Assembly (NCBI GenBank): GCA_002083405.1
Contig: LVWT01000013.1
Coordinates: 1 to 42,764 of the forward strand
Reading direction: 5' to 3'
DNA from: Nitrospira sp. SG-bin2
GTDB taxonomy: Bacteria > Nitrospirota > Nitrospiria > Nitrospirales > Nitrospiraceae
Length of the DNA stretch: 42,764 bases
Positions within the stretch are counted from its first letter, which is position 1. Every line of letters starts with the position of its first letter. The notes under the pieces were generated by a model. The model was given only the letters and a program-made list of their open reading frames with translations, did not search any database and was not told the origin of the DNA. Made by a program: the position numbers and the translations under genes. Below are positions 15,672-24,381 of this stretch, one piece after another.

Positions 15672-15956
15672 TCAGACTTTCCGAACAAACGAAATATGGG
15701 CGCGATATTCTTGGATAGCCGCGCCGAGGGCGGCTGAACCCATCGGGATGTTGGCATCCAGCGTGTCCTCGATGGCCGGATCATCAATCTCGACATCATA
15801 CCGATCCTGAACATTCGTCCTCACTGGACCAGCCGTGATCTCTCTGGGCATGAAGATTTCCTTCCACACTTCTTTTTCTACCAGACACACGTCCCGGAAT
15901 CGTTCATAGAGCAAGGTCAATTTCTCCGGATCACTCACCTTGACGCGAGAGTCCAT
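15672..15956 (-). CDS. hypothetical cytoplasmic protein
   Basis: A 94-residue soluble protein, family not recognised. The start at 15956 is set by GGAGG nine bases upstream; an in-frame GTG at 15995 would overlap the stop of the gene behind (GTGA) and is the alternative. The sequence is acidic in the middle (YDVEIDDPAIEDTLDANIP) and ends FVRKV. It probably shares a transcript with the exported protein gene at 15992-16639. Confidence 0.55.
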   Translation of the reverse strand: MDSRVKVSDPEKLTLLYERFRDVCLVEKEVWKEIFMPREITAGPVRTNVQDRYDVEIDDPAIEDTLDANIPMGSAALGAAIQEYRAHISFVRKV

Positions 15957-15991
15957 ATCCACATTCCTCCGATCAATTTGCGGGATCGCAA

Positions 15992-16639
15992 TCACTTCGG
16001 TTGCGCCGGTGTGCGCGATGAAGCCGACTCAGTGACGGTGAAGCGCATCGTTCCGACTTGATTCGCAGCATGAAAGGGCTGTTGCCCCAACGGGGCAATA
16101 AACAGCTTCGCCACATACTGGCCCGGCTCCCATCGCATCCCGGACCTTTTCATTTCGAGATATCCGTACCGTTCATGGCCCGGCACTTCCAGCACATCCT
16201 TTCCCACACCCTCATGGCTCAATGATCCTCCGGGCTGTTCACGAAACCATTGCACCGCGAATTGCGCAGGGTCTTCGAGCGGAGCCACTTCGAACACAAT
16301 GTACACAACCGGCGTCTCTGCCGGAAAGACTGCGCCAGGCTCGACTGGTTTCAGCCTGGGGTCCTGGGCATACCATCCTGTTCGCCCAAAGGTGTCCCAT
16401 TCGACCTCATACCCCTTTGCCATTGTAATCCAGGTGAACAGCGACTGCGGCACCCCCTGCTGTTGCTTATCGAAGGACGGGCTCTGAGTCACTCCCACTT
16501 CGGTGGTGTCCTGCTCTTTCGGCGCGAGAAGGTCCTTCGCCTGGCTAGTTTGGAGAACCACCATGCCACTGCACACCAGGCTGATTGCAATCCAACTTCC
16601 TAAGCAACGCACCCACGGATGATGGTTCCACCTAGCCAT
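15992..16639 (-). CDS. exported hypothetical protein
   Basis: A 215-residue protein with a signal peptide (CLGSWIAISLVCSGMVVLQT, then SQAKD). The mature part contains EPGAVFPAETPVVYIVFEVA and EPGQYVAKLFIAPLGQQPF, which look like strands of an immunoglobulin-like beta sandwich. It has no catalytic motif I recognise. The start at 16639 is chosen because it leaves a well-formed signal; an earlier ATG 13 codons upstream adds a basic segment and cannot be excluded. It is divergent from the MFS gene. Confidence 0.6.
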   Translation of the reverse strand: MARWNHHPWVRCLGSWIAISLVCSGMVVLQTSQAKDLLAPKEQDTTEVGVTQSPSFDKQQQGVPQSLFTWITMAKGYEVEWDTFGRTGWYAQDPRLKPVEPGAVFPAETPVVYIVFEVAPLEDPAQFAVQWFREQPGGSLSHEGVGKDVLEVPGHERYGYLEMKRSGMRWEPGQYVAKLFIAPLGQQPFHAANQVGTMRFTVTESASSRTPAQPK

Positions 16640-16753
16640 GACAGCATCGTATCGGCGCGTCGGTGGCCGGTCAATCATCGAATGTCATCCTTGCCGTCCG
16701 GACCAGCTGTGATAGAGTGCTCTCTGATCTATTTCCACGATGGGCAGATTGTT

Positions 16754-18157
16754 ATGCCGGACACACTTTCATCCGTACCGCAGTCTGGAGAATCCACCTC
16801 CGCCGATCGCTCGCAGTCGGGCCGCTCGCACGAACAGGAACCGGGGCGCCGGTTCGGCATGCGCGATGGGCTCTTCCAGGCCGTCACGCAAGGCGGAGGG
16901 GAACAGTACCTGTCCGCTTTTGCCCTGCTCGTCCATGCAACACCATGGCATTTAAGCATCCTGTCCGCCATGCCGCAGCTGTTAGGCGTCTGGGCGCAAC
17001 TCGTCTCCGTGAAAGTGTCGCATTGGTTCTCGAGCCGCAGATCACAAATCTTCTGGGGCATCATCGGACAATCCGCTGCCTGGATTCCGATTCTCGCCCT
17101 GCCCTTATTGTGGCCCGAACTAGGCCCTTGGCTGCTGATCGCCGGCGTCGCGCTGTACTTTACCTTCAGCCATTTTACGTCCCCGGCATGGAATAGTCTC
17201 GTCACTGATCAGCTTCACGCCAACGAACGGGGCATGTACTTCGCCCAACGGTCTCGGGTGATGGCTCTCACGAGCTTTTTGGCGCTCGGTCTGGGCGGTG
17301 TGTTATTGAGCGTCTTCGAGCATTGGCACCTACTCTGGGCCGGCTTTGCCGTCATGTTTCTCACCGCCGGCCTGAGCCGTAGCGCCTCGCTCCTCTCTCT
17401 CGTGAAAGTGCCGGACCTCCCGCGTCATGCATCAACCGACAAACCAACGGGCTTCCGGGTGTTTGTTCGGACCGGTGTCTCCAGGGATTTTCGTCAGTTT
17501 CTTCTTTTTTCCAGCCTCATGCACCTGGCGGTGCTGATGACGGCTCCCTTCTTCGTCATTTATATGCTTCAAGACCTCCGGTTCGCCTATTGGGAATATG
17601 GCGTGTGGCTCGCAGCGGGTATTTTGGGCCAATTCGTCACGCTCCCTGCCTGGGGCCAATTCGGTGATCGCTTCGGAAACAAAGCGCTCCTCACCTTTAC
17701 CGGCCTGCTGGTCCCCGTCCTGCCGATGCTTTACCTGTTGAGTACGGCCTGGAGCTTTCTTGTGGTCGTGAATTTTTTCGGAGGAGTGGTCTGGGCAGGG
17801 CTCGGCCTGGGCCTCAACAACTACGTGTTCGATGCGGTGCAACCGGCAGATCGGGCCAAAGCGGTAGCGGTCTCCGCCACAATGAATGCCATCGGATGGG
17901 CACTGGGCACATTGCTCGGCAGCTGGCTTATCAGTTCTGTCCCGGCATCCTTGCAGCTGGGAAGCCTGGACCTGCATCCAGCATCGAATCTGCCGTTTCT
18001 GTTCTTTCTCTCCGGCGTGCTTCGCCTGCTCGTCTCAGCATCATTACTCCACACGTTTCACGAACCCCGCGCGGTGGAGCATCGCGCCCACCATCGATTG
18101 CTGTGGGAACTTCCGCTGCTCAAACCGCTGCGCCAACTCGCATTCCGCCGCCGTTAG
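16754..18157 (+). CDS. MFS transporter
   Basis: A 467-residue membrane protein with about 12 hydrophobic helices. Family traits include the GQFGDRFGNKALL loop between helices, a variant of the MFS signature G-x-x-x-D-R-x-G, and paired six-helix halves. A hydrophilic N-terminal extension of about 45 residues (Ser/Glu/Arg-rich) precedes helix 1. The start at 16754 is the ATG before PDTLSSV; an upstream ATG at 16619 overlaps the divergent gene and is less likely. The substrate is unknown. Confidence 0.75.
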   Translation: MPDTLSSVPQSGESTSADRSQSGRSHEQEPGRRFGMRDGLFQAVTQGGGEQYLSAFALLVHATPWHLSILSAMPQLLGVWAQLVSVKVSHWFSSRRSQIFWGIIGQSAAWIPILALPLLWPELGPWLLIAGVALYFTFSHFTSPAWNSLVTDQLHANERGMYFAQRSRVMALTSFLALGLGGVLLSVFEHWHLLWAGFAVMFLTAGLSRSASLLSLVKVPDLPRHASTDKPTGFRVFVRTGVSRDFRQFLLFSSLMHLAVLMTAPFFVIYMLQDLRFAYWEYGVWLAAGILGQFVTLPAWGQFGDRFGNKALLTFTGLLVPVLPMLYLLSTAWSFLVVVNFFGGVVWAGLGLGLNNYVFDAVQPADRAKAVAVSATMNAIGWALGTLLGSWLISSVPASLQLGSLDLHPASNLPFLFFLSGVLRLLVSASLLHTFHEPRAVEHRAHHRLLWELPLLKPLRQLAFRRR

Positions 18158-18176
18158 CCCGCCGGATACGCAACAA

Positions 18177-18395
18177 CTACGGCATCGTCGGGCTAACCGC
18201 CCGTTGCTGCTCCTCTTGTTTTAATTTATCGAAGGCCTTATCCGCATGCGTGCGAACCTGATCCGGTGTCACCGTCGGCGCAGGCGGCGCCGGCTGATGA
18301 CCCGCGCAAGCACTGAGCCCCAACAACGACAGGCCCGCCAAACCGGCCACCAAACTGCGCGCCATTCCATCGTACCGTGGCGTTTTTCTTCCCAT
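18177..18395 (-). CDS. small lipoprotein
   Basis: A 72-residue protein. GGAGGAGG lies six bases before the ATG at 18395. A hydrophobic segment (LVAGLAGLSLLGLSAC) ends in a good lipobox (LSAC), followed by a Pro-rich linker (PAPPAPTVTP) and a charged helix (ADKAFDKLKQEEQQ). It is probably a lipid-anchored periplasmic protein of the Lpp-like kind. It is convergent with the MFS gene. Function unknown. Confidence 0.7.
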   Translation of the reverse strand: MGRKTPRYDGMARSLVAGLAGLSLLGLSACAGHQPAPPAPTVTPDQVRTHADKAFDKLKQEEQQRAVSPTMP

Positions 18396-18572
18396 GCGCA
18401 ACCTCCTCCATGAAAACAAGCGCTGCACGCATGCAGACGTGAGCCCGCTTCTCGATGATCATACTACCCGCCTCCCGCGAATGCCATGACATCGATGTCG
18501 TTGACTCGCCGAGACCGGCAGAGTATGCTCCGCGATGAGAATCCGCTCTCCACTCCATACACCGAGGCTCCC

Positions 18573-19019
18573 ATGTCATTGCGCGACCGCCTGACCGAAG
18601 ATCTCAAACTCGCCATGAAGTCGAGGGATCAGCTTCGCATGGATGTCATCCGGATGATCAAAGCCGCGATCTTGAACAAAGAGGTCGAGCTGAGAAAGGA
18701 TCTGGACGATGCGGAAATGAGCCGGATCATGGCCACGCTCATCAAGCAGCGCCGTGAGTCCGTCGAGCAGTTTGAAAAGGCCCAACGGATTGAATTGGCG
18801 GAGAAGGAGCGAAAAGAAATCACCATTATTGAAACCTACCTCCCCAAGGCCCTCTCTGCAGAAGAGCTTGACCGCATCATCATATCGGTCCTGGCCGATA
18901 CAGGAAGCCGCTCCCTTAAGGACATGGGAGCCGTGATGAAAGCCGTGATGGCCCGTCTTGCAGGCCAAACCGTCGATGGCAAACAAGTCAGCGACCTGGT
19001 CAGAGCCAAACTCACCTAA
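18573..19019 (+). CDS. GatB/YqeY domain protein
   Basis: A 148-residue stand-alone YqeY protein. It begins MSLRDRLTEDLKLAMKSRDQ and shows the family features IKAAILNKEVELRK, ERKEITIIETYLPKALS and GAVMKAVMARLAGQTVDGKQ. This domain also forms the tRNA-binding tail of GatB, hence a suspected role in tRNA amidation; stand-alone function is uncertain. The start is the ATG at 18573, which fits the family length; the open frame upstream to 18486 is not needed. Confidence 0.9.
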   Translation: MSLRDRLTEDLKLAMKSRDQLRMDVIRMIKAAILNKEVELRKDLDDAEMSRIMATLIKQRRESVEQFEKAQRIELAEKERKEITIIETYLPKALSAEELDRIIISVLADTGSRSLKDMGAVMKAVMARLAGQTVDGKQVSDLVRAKLT

Positions 19020-19110
19020 CGATCTGCCGATTCCTTGCTATACTTGAGGGTAGGCTGAGGCAATTTCTAGAACGCCGATACGCTCACGCGGGATCGTCAG
19101 GGCAAGCTCA

Positions 19111-19749
19111 ATGGCCATTCTCATTGTCGATGACTCTCCTGATCAGCACCAGTTGCTCCGGTCTATGCTGACCAAGGCCGGTCACACTGATATCGTGGCA
19201 GCCGATTCCGCACAGGCCGCATTCGCAATCCTCCAGCCCGATGACACACGCGTTCCAATAAATATCGACTTGATTCTCATGGATGTCCTCATGCCGGACA
19301 TCGACGGCATCGCAGCCTGCAGACAAATCAAACAAAGCGACCAGCTTCGTGACATTCCGGTCATCATGGTGACCGCGAAGAACGACATCGAGAATCTGAA
19401 GGAAGCCTTTTCGGCCGGCGCCATGGATTACATCGCCAAACCGGTCAACCGCATTGAATTGCTCGCTCGCGTGGCCTCGGCGCTGACCTTGAAGCGTGAA
19501 ATGGACTGCCGCAAGGAACGCGAAGCCGATCTGCGCCGCAGCAACGAGGACCTCCAGCAAGCCCTGAAAGAGGTGAAGGCGCTTCGCGGCCTGATTCCCA
19601 TCTGTGCCTCATGTAAAAAGGTCCGCAATGACGGCGGGCTCTGGCAACAACTGGAAGAGTACTTGGGCGAACATTCGGACGCCCAATTCAGCCACGGCAT
19701 CTGCCAGGTCTGTGTCAAAAAGCTTTATCCTGGTGTTTACCCGGACTAG
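19111..19749 (+). CDS. response regulator with C-terminal cysteine motif
   Basis: A 212-residue protein. Residues 1-125 are a REC domain (AILIVDDSPDQH; phospho-acceptor Asp58 in LILMDVLMPD; Thr in VTAK; Lys in IAKPVN). A coiled coil follows (about 130-158), then LIPICASCKKVRNDGGLW and FSHGICQVCVKKLYP. The CxxC pairs probably bind a metal; the same tail occurs at the end of many bacterial sensor kinases. There is no DNA-binding or enzymatic output domain. First gene of a four-gene signalling run; its REC domain is a close paralogue of the next gene's. Confidence 0.85.
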   Translation: MAILIVDDSPDQHQLLRSMLTKAGHTDIVAADSAQAAFAILQPDDTRVPINIDLILMDVLMPDIDGIAACRQIKQSDQLRDIPVIMVTAKNDIENLKEAFSAGAMDYIAKPVNRIELLARVASALTLKREMDCRKEREADLRRSNEDLQQALKEVKALRGLIPICASCKKVRNDGGLWQQLEEYLGEHSDAQFSHGICQVCVKKLYPGVYPD

Positions 19750-19799
19750 TTGGTACGATTCCGCCAGTTAGCCATTCCACCAGGAGACTGCCTACTTTT

Positions 19800-20804
19800 A
19801 TGAGCATCCTTATCGTCGATGACTCCGCGGATGACCGCTTGCTCTTACAAGCGCTCCTGTCCGCTGCAGGCTACGAAAACATTCTCGCTGCAGACTCCGC
19901 CAACGCGGCGTTCAAACTTCTCGGTCTCGACGGAGGCAAACAATCGGGCGCGCGAGTCGACCTGATTCTGATGGATATCGTGATGCCGCAAATGAGCGGC
20001 ATCGAAGCCTGCCGTCAGATCAAAGCCATCGACCGTTTCCGCGATACCCCCATCATCATGGTAACGGTCAAGACCGACCCGGTCGACCTGCAACTGGCCT
20101 TTGCCGCAGGCGCCATGGACTATGTAGCGAAGCCGGTCAACAAAATCGAATTGTTGACCAGAGTGCGCTCAGTATTACGCCTCGTCCATGAAATCGACCG
20201 GAGACGGGCGCGCGAACAAGAGTTGCTCGAAGTCATGCGCCAATTGCAGGAAGCCAATCAAATGCTGCTGCGGCTCTCCTGCCTGGACGGATTGACCGGC
20301 ATCACCAATCGGCGTCAGTTCGACGACTTCCTCGACCAGGAGTGGCGGCGCGCCGTGCGCGACTCGACGCCGCTCTCTCTCATCATGTTCGACATCGACC
20401 GCTTCAAGACCTACAACGACTCCAAGGGTCACACGGCCGGCGATGAATGTCTGCGGCAGGTGTCTGCAGCCATCTCTAGCGCCGTCAATCGTCCCGGCGA
20501 CCTGGTCGCCCGCTATGGCGGAGATGAATTCGTCACGGTACTTCCCGGCACAGCCATCGACGGGGCGGCACAAGTCGCAGAAAGCCTTCGCCGCCGAGTC
20601 GAATCATTGGGCATCACACACTCAGACGGAGAAATCATCACAATCAGCGTCGGCTATGCCTGTATCGTCCCCAACAGGCATATCTCCCCGACTGATTTGA
20701 TCAAGGCAGCCGACCAGGCCCTGTACCAGGCAAAACAAGAAGGACGGAATCGAATCAAGCCGGCCGGGCTCTTATCATTGGTCCAGGATTCTCACGACAA
20801 CTAG
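19800..20804 (+). CDS. REC-GGDEF diguanylate cyclase
   Basis: A 334-residue protein that should make cyclic di-GMP. The REC domain (1-125) has Asp59 in LILMDIVMPQ. A helical linker leads to a GGDEF domain (about 165-325) with FDIDRFKTYNDSKGH, the active-site GGDEF at residues 240-244, and a product-inhibition I-site RPGD five residues before it. So both catalysis and feedback control should work. It lies 50 bases after the preceding regulator. The kinase and Hpt genes downstream are its likely phosphate sources. Confidence 0.92.
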   Translation: MSILIVDDSADDRLLLQALLSAAGYENILAADSANAAFKLLGLDGGKQSGARVDLILMDIVMPQMSGIEACRQIKAIDRFRDTPIIMVTVKTDPVDLQLAFAAGAMDYVAKPVNKIELLTRVRSVLRLVHEIDRRRAREQELLEVMRQLQEANQMLLRLSCLDGLTGITNRRQFDDFLDQEWRRAVRDSTPLSLIMFDIDRFKTYNDSKGHTAGDECLRQVSAAISSAVNRPGDLVARYGGDEFVTVLPGTAIDGAAQVAESLRRRVESLGITHSDGEIITISVGYACIVPNRHISPTDLIKAADQALYQAKQEGRNRIKPAGLLSLVQDSHDN

Positions 20805-20854
20805 AGTAAAGACCACCTGAGGAAACTGTCCGGTACCATAGTTTGCTCACGATT

Positions 20855-23137
20855 ATGCCGCGTCATCGCCGTATCGCCGTTCGAAAACGGATCAAGACAG
20901 CTGCCGCGCCCTCTCGGAATCCCCCGTCATCTCCTAAACGGGCATCCACTACAGGCGTACGACCGCGCTCTACACGATCGACCGCCTCGGTCAAACCGAG
21001 CGCCACAGCGCTTCTGGAAGAATCCCAGGAGACTCTCCGGAAACTGGCTCAGGATGAGGCCCTGACCGGTGGCAATCTCTCCCGCTCCTTCCAAGCCATT
21101 ACCGAAGCCTGTTGCAGACTCTTGCGAGTGGAGCGAGCCGGCGTCTGGTTATTCACTGACCATCGCGACGCCATCTCGCTGATCGACCTCTTTGAATTCA
21201 AATTCCATCGTCACAGTACCGGCACGACTCTCCTATCGACGCACTATCCAACCTACTTCCGATCCCTCATCGACGAAGAACGAGCCATCGTGGTTCACGA
21301 CGCCGCTCAAGACGCTCGAACCAAGGAGTTCACACAGACCTACCTGACTCCTTTCAAAATCGGAGCGATGCTGGATGCCCCAATCAGGCAGAAGGGGACC
21401 GTCGTGGGGGTCCTATGCGCAGAACATGTCGGCACGACACGGCGATGGAATATCCAGGAAGAACAGGTCGCAAGTTCACTGGCGACCATGGCAACGTTGG
21501 CCATAGACGCAGCGGAACGGCGTGAGGGAGAACAGGCGCTGCGGGATGCGAAAGAGGCGGCTGAAGTCGCCAATCGGGCGAAGAGCGAATTTCTGGCCAA
21601 CATGAGCCATGAAATCCGGACACCGATGAATGCCATCATCGGCATGGCCGATCTGCTGTGGGACACTGAACTGACTTCCGAACAGCGCAAGTACCTGCGG
21701 ATCTTTCGGCGGGCAGGCGGGACGTTGCTGACCCTCATCAACGACATCCTCGACCTCTCAAAAATCGAATCGGGGCACCTCGAACTGGACTCTGTCGATT
21801 TCGACCTGAACGAAGTCATCGACCGAGCTTTGGAAATGTCGGCCATGCGGGCCAATGAAAAAAGCTTGGAACTCGTGTGCCGCATCGCCCCGGACGTGCC
21901 CTCTTCCCTGATCGGCGACCCGACACGACTGATACAAATATTCGTCAACCTGATCGGCAATGCCCTGAAATTTACCGACAAGGGTTCCGTCGTGGTCCAG
22001 GTAACCAATGACAAGGAGGCGCGCACTTTCGGCGCGATTCAATTCTCAATACGCGACACTGGAATCGGCATTCCCGCCGATAAACTCACCGCCATCTTCG
22101 CCCGTTTTACGCAAGTCCATCATTCATCGGCGAAACAATATGGAGGAACAGGGCTTGGCCTCGCAATCACCAAACAGCTGATAGAGCTGATGAACGGGCG
22201 GATCTGGGCAGAAAGCGTAGTGGGCAAAGGAAGCATCTTCCATGGCTCGGTGACGCTCGGCGTACAACCAGTCCACGACGTCTCGAAAACGCCTGCTCCA
22301 ATCAACCTATCGGGAACCAGAACGCTCGTCGTGGACGACCACCCCACCAATTGTTTGATCCTTCGAGAAACACTCGCCGCCCAAGGAGCCTTAATTACCG
22401 AAGCCGACAACGGCGCCACCGCGATTCAGGCACTCCGTCGTGCAAGCGAACAAGGCGCTCCGTATGAACTCCTGCTCCTCGACGCCAGTCTGCCGGACAT
22501 GACCGGCTTTCACATGGTCGAGCAGCTCAAAACGTTGTCCGTAGAAAAAGGGCTGGTGACGGTCATGCTCACGTCGGACCATTGGGCCGACGATATCGCC
22601 CGCACCTACGATCTCGGGTTAGGAGGGTATCTGGTTAAGCCCATCCGCCGCGCTGACCTGCTTCAAACGATCGGCATCGCGATGAACCGCGCCAAAGGAC
22701 CCCAGCCCGGAGCTTCACCCGAATCCAAAGAGCCCGCGAAGTCCGCGATCGTCCACCCACTGCGGCTGCTTCTAGTTGAAGATTCCCCCGACAATCAAGT
22801 GCTGGTGAGTTCCTACCTCAAACAAACCAGCCACTCTCTCGACATCGCGGATAACGGCGCGATCGGAGTGGAGAAATTCAAGAACCAGCCGTACGACGTC
22901 GTGCTGATGGATATTCAGATGCCTGTACTGGACGGGTACGGCGCGACGAAGGCGATCCGCGAATGGGAACGCAATCATGACTTGCCGCCTGTTCCGATCA
23001 TCGCCCTTACAGCCTACGCGCTCAAGGAAGAGACCGACAAGATTTTTCAGGCCGGCTGTACCACCCACATCACCAAGCCCGTGAAGAAAGCCACCCTGCT
23101 GGAAATTCTTCGGGCGCACCAGAAGCGAGCTGCCTGA
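20855..23137 (+). CDS. hybrid sensor histidine kinase (GAF-HisKA-HATPase-REC-REC)
   Basis: A 760-residue cytoplasmic kinase. After a basic, low-complexity N-terminus comes a GAF domain (about 60-215, ACCRLLRVERAGVWLF to VVGVLCAEHV). Next are a HisKA with His252 in ANMSHEIRTPMN and an HATPase (NLIGNALKFTDKG; GTGLGLAITKQL). Two receivers follow: Asp543 in LLLLDASLPDM and Asp686 in VVLMDIQMPVLDG. There is no transmembrane segment, so it senses a cytoplasmic or diffusible cue, perhaps through GAF. The start is the ATG at 20855; an in-frame TTG lies four codons upstream. The Hpt gene follows three bases later and would complete the phosphorelay. Confidence 0.92.
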   Translation: MPRHRRIAVRKRIKTAAAPSRNPPSSPKRASTTGVRPRSTRSTASVKPSATALLEESQETLRKLAQDEALTGGNLSRSFQAITEACCRLLRVERAGVWLFTDHRDAISLIDLFEFKFHRHSTGTTLLSTHYPTYFRSLIDEERAIVVHDAAQDARTKEFTQTYLTPFKIGAMLDAPIRQKGTVVGVLCAEHVGTTRRWNIQEEQVASSLATMATLAIDAAERREGEQALRDAKEAAEVANRAKSEFLANMSHEIRTPMNAIIGMADLLWDTELTSEQRKYLRIFRRAGGTLLTLINDILDLSKIESGHLELDSVDFDLNEVIDRALEMSAMRANEKSLELVCRIAPDVPSSLIGDPTRLIQIFVNLIGNALKFTDKGSVVVQVTNDKEARTFGAIQFSIRDTGIGIPADKLTAIFARFTQVHHSSAKQYGGTGLGLAITKQLIELMNGRIWAESVVGKGSIFHGSVTLGVQPVHDVSKTPAPINLSGTRTLVVDDHPTNCLILRETLAAQGALITEADNGATAIQALRRASEQGAPYELLLLDASLPDMTGFHMVEQLKTLSVEKGLVTVMLTSDHWADDIARTYDLGLGGYLVKPIRRADLLQTIGIAMNRAKGPQPGASPESKEPAKSAIVHPLRLLLVEDSPDNQVLVSSYLKQTSHSLDIADNGAIGVEKFKNQPYDVVLMDIQMPVLDGYGATKAIREWERNHDLPPVPIIALTAYALKEETDKIFQAGCTTHITKPVKKATLLEILRAHQKRAA

Positions 23138-23140
23138 TTC

Positions 23141-23464
23141 ATGCAAACTCCACCACCAGCATCATCCGATCGAGTCCTTGTGCGGATCGAGCGCGATTTT
23201 GAAAGCATCGTGCCCGGCTTTCTAGCCAATCGGAAAAAGGACCTCCACACGCTTCACCGCGCGCTGGCCGAGAAAGACTTTCGAACCATCCAACTGCTGG
23301 GTCATCGCATGAAAGGCGATGGCGGCGGATACGGATTCGATCGGATTTCAGAAATCGGCGGCGTCATGGAACTGGCAGCCCAGCGGCAGGACCATGCCGC
23401 GTCCGAGCAACACATCAAACAGCTGGAACATTTCCTGGCCTGCGTACATATCGAATACGTGTGA
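23141..23464 (+). CDS. Hpt histidine phosphotransfer protein
   Basis: A 107-residue helical protein. The phospho-acceptor is His55 in LLGHRMKGDGGGYGFDRISE, which matches the Hpt pattern H-x-x-K-G-x-(A/G)-x-x-x-G. The gene begins three bases after the kinase stop. It probably passes phosphate from the kinase's receivers to one of the two REC proteins upstream, making a complete relay in one operon. Its partners are inferred from position. Confidence 0.88.
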   Translation: MQTPPPASSDRVLVRIERDFESIVPGFLANRKKDLHTLHRALAEKDFRTIQLLGHRMKGDGGGYGFDRISEIGGVMELAAQRQDHAASEQHIKQLEHFLACVHIEYV

Positions 23465-23504
23465 TGCACTGATTGTTTGAGTAGAGTCCTGGTCACGGCT
23501 CGTG

Positions 23505-23510
23505 TATAAT
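23505..23510 (+). promoter_or_regulatory. possible -10 box before tRNA-Ala
   Basis: A perfect TATAAT follows the Hpt stop by about 40 bases and precedes the tRNA by 122. No good -35 hexamer is seen at the right distance. It may drive the tRNA with a long leader. Confidence 0.35.
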
Positions 23511-23632
23511 GCCGTCCAACGGGAATGCGAGCGCACCTCCTCCCCGTTCTCTTGCCGTGGATTCGATGCTGCGCAATCGAGCGCAACCAACCCCACGGGG
23601 CTTCATGCGCTCGCTCCCACATCCCATCGCGT

Positions 23633-23708
23633 GGGGGGCTAGCTCAGTTGGGAGAGCACTACGTTCGCAACGTAGGGGTCGGGGGTTCAACTCCCCTGCC
23701 CTCCACCA
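23633..23708 (+). tRNA. tRNA-Ala (anticodon CGC)
   Basis: A full cloverleaf of 76 bases with encoded CCA. The acceptor arms are GGGGGGC and GCCCTCC (one G-U pair), the D arm is AGCTCAGTTGGGAGAGC, and the anticodon stem CTACG/CGTAG closes TTCGCAA (anticodon CGC). The T arm is GGGGG-TTCAACT-CCCCT. Its last 14 bases recur at 28517 and, with one change, at 26122, which marks it as a likely integration site. Confidence 0.95.
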
Positions 23709-23720
23709 ACCTTCGCTAAA

Positions 23721-23939
23721 GCTTCGGTTGGCACGCCAACCCGATGGTTTGCGAAGGTTGTCCTCCGACCCGTCGGCCAGAGCCTATGGGCGGCGTGCCG
23801 AAGCCTTGGCGTAGGAGGACCACGTACCTTGCGTCTTCCGCTTCGGTTGGCACGCCAACCCGATGGTTTGCGAAGGTTGTCCTCCGACCCATCGGCCAAA
23901 GCCTATGGGCGGCGTGCCGAAGCCTCGGCGAAGGAGGAC
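23721..23939 (+). repeat. two 119-bp tandem repeats between tRNA-Ala and GIY-YIG gene
   Basis: Unit 1 starts at 23721 and unit 2 at 23840; each opens GCTTCGGTTGGCACGCCAAC. They stay nearly identical for about 100 bases and end in GCGWAGGAGGACC/A. Each holds the palindrome GGTTGGC-AC-GCCAACC and an AAGGAGG-like box; the box of unit 2 is the ribosome-binding site of the GIY-YIG gene. A diverged third palindrome (CTTGGGTTGGC-AC and its complement) is at 26304-26327. Confidence 0.75.
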
Positions 23940-23945
23940 AGCGCC

Positions 23946-24185
23946 ATGAAATACGTTTATCTCCTGCAAAGCCTGACATTTCCGAATCAGCGCCATATCG
24001 GGATTACGGCGGATGTCGACGCCCGCCTTCAGACTCATAACGCCGGTGGCTCGCCCCACACAGCTAAGTACCGGCCTTGGAAACTCGAAACGTACATTTG
24101 CTTCCAAGATGACCAGCGCGCAATCGAATTCGAGCAATATCTCAAGTCTGGATCGGGACGCGCATTTTCAAAGAAACGGCTGTAG
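23946..24185 (+). CDS. GIY-YIG nuclease domain protein (UPF0213-like)
   Basis: A 79-residue stand-alone GIY-YIG domain. The N-terminus MKYVYLLQS and HIGITADVDARLQTHNAGG give the two motif halves, the catalytic Arg and His/Asn region; the second half reads HIGIT rather than the usual YIG/YVG. Glu in IEFEQYLKSGSGRAF is the probable metal ligand, and the C-terminal FSKKRL is typical. The AAGGAGG ribosome-binding site lies inside the preceding tandem repeat. The tyrosine-to-histidine change at the second motif may reduce activity. Such genes are often spread with repeats and tRNAs. Confidence 0.8.
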   Translation: MKYVYLLQSLTFPNQRHIGITADVDARLQTHNAGGSPHTAKYRPWKLETYICFQDDQRAIEFEQYLKSGSGRAFSKKRL

Positions 24186-24381
24186 TGATCGTCACACCCC
24201 ACCGTTTGAACTCCTGTCATGCCTCTTGCACCACCTCTGGTAAAGGATCTCTGTATTCAGTCGCGAGCCTCCATGGCTGATGCCCTCGGCTTTCTGGTCT
24301 GGCAAAACCTTTCTGACTCTGAACCCACATGAGCAAGCGCCGTCCTGTTGGTCAACAATCGGTCGGAAGGGAATGCTCCGC

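Noticed and set aside
23509..23814. 101-codon plus-strand frame over tRNA-Ala
   Set aside because: It translates the tRNA and the following repeats, and has no coding character of its own.
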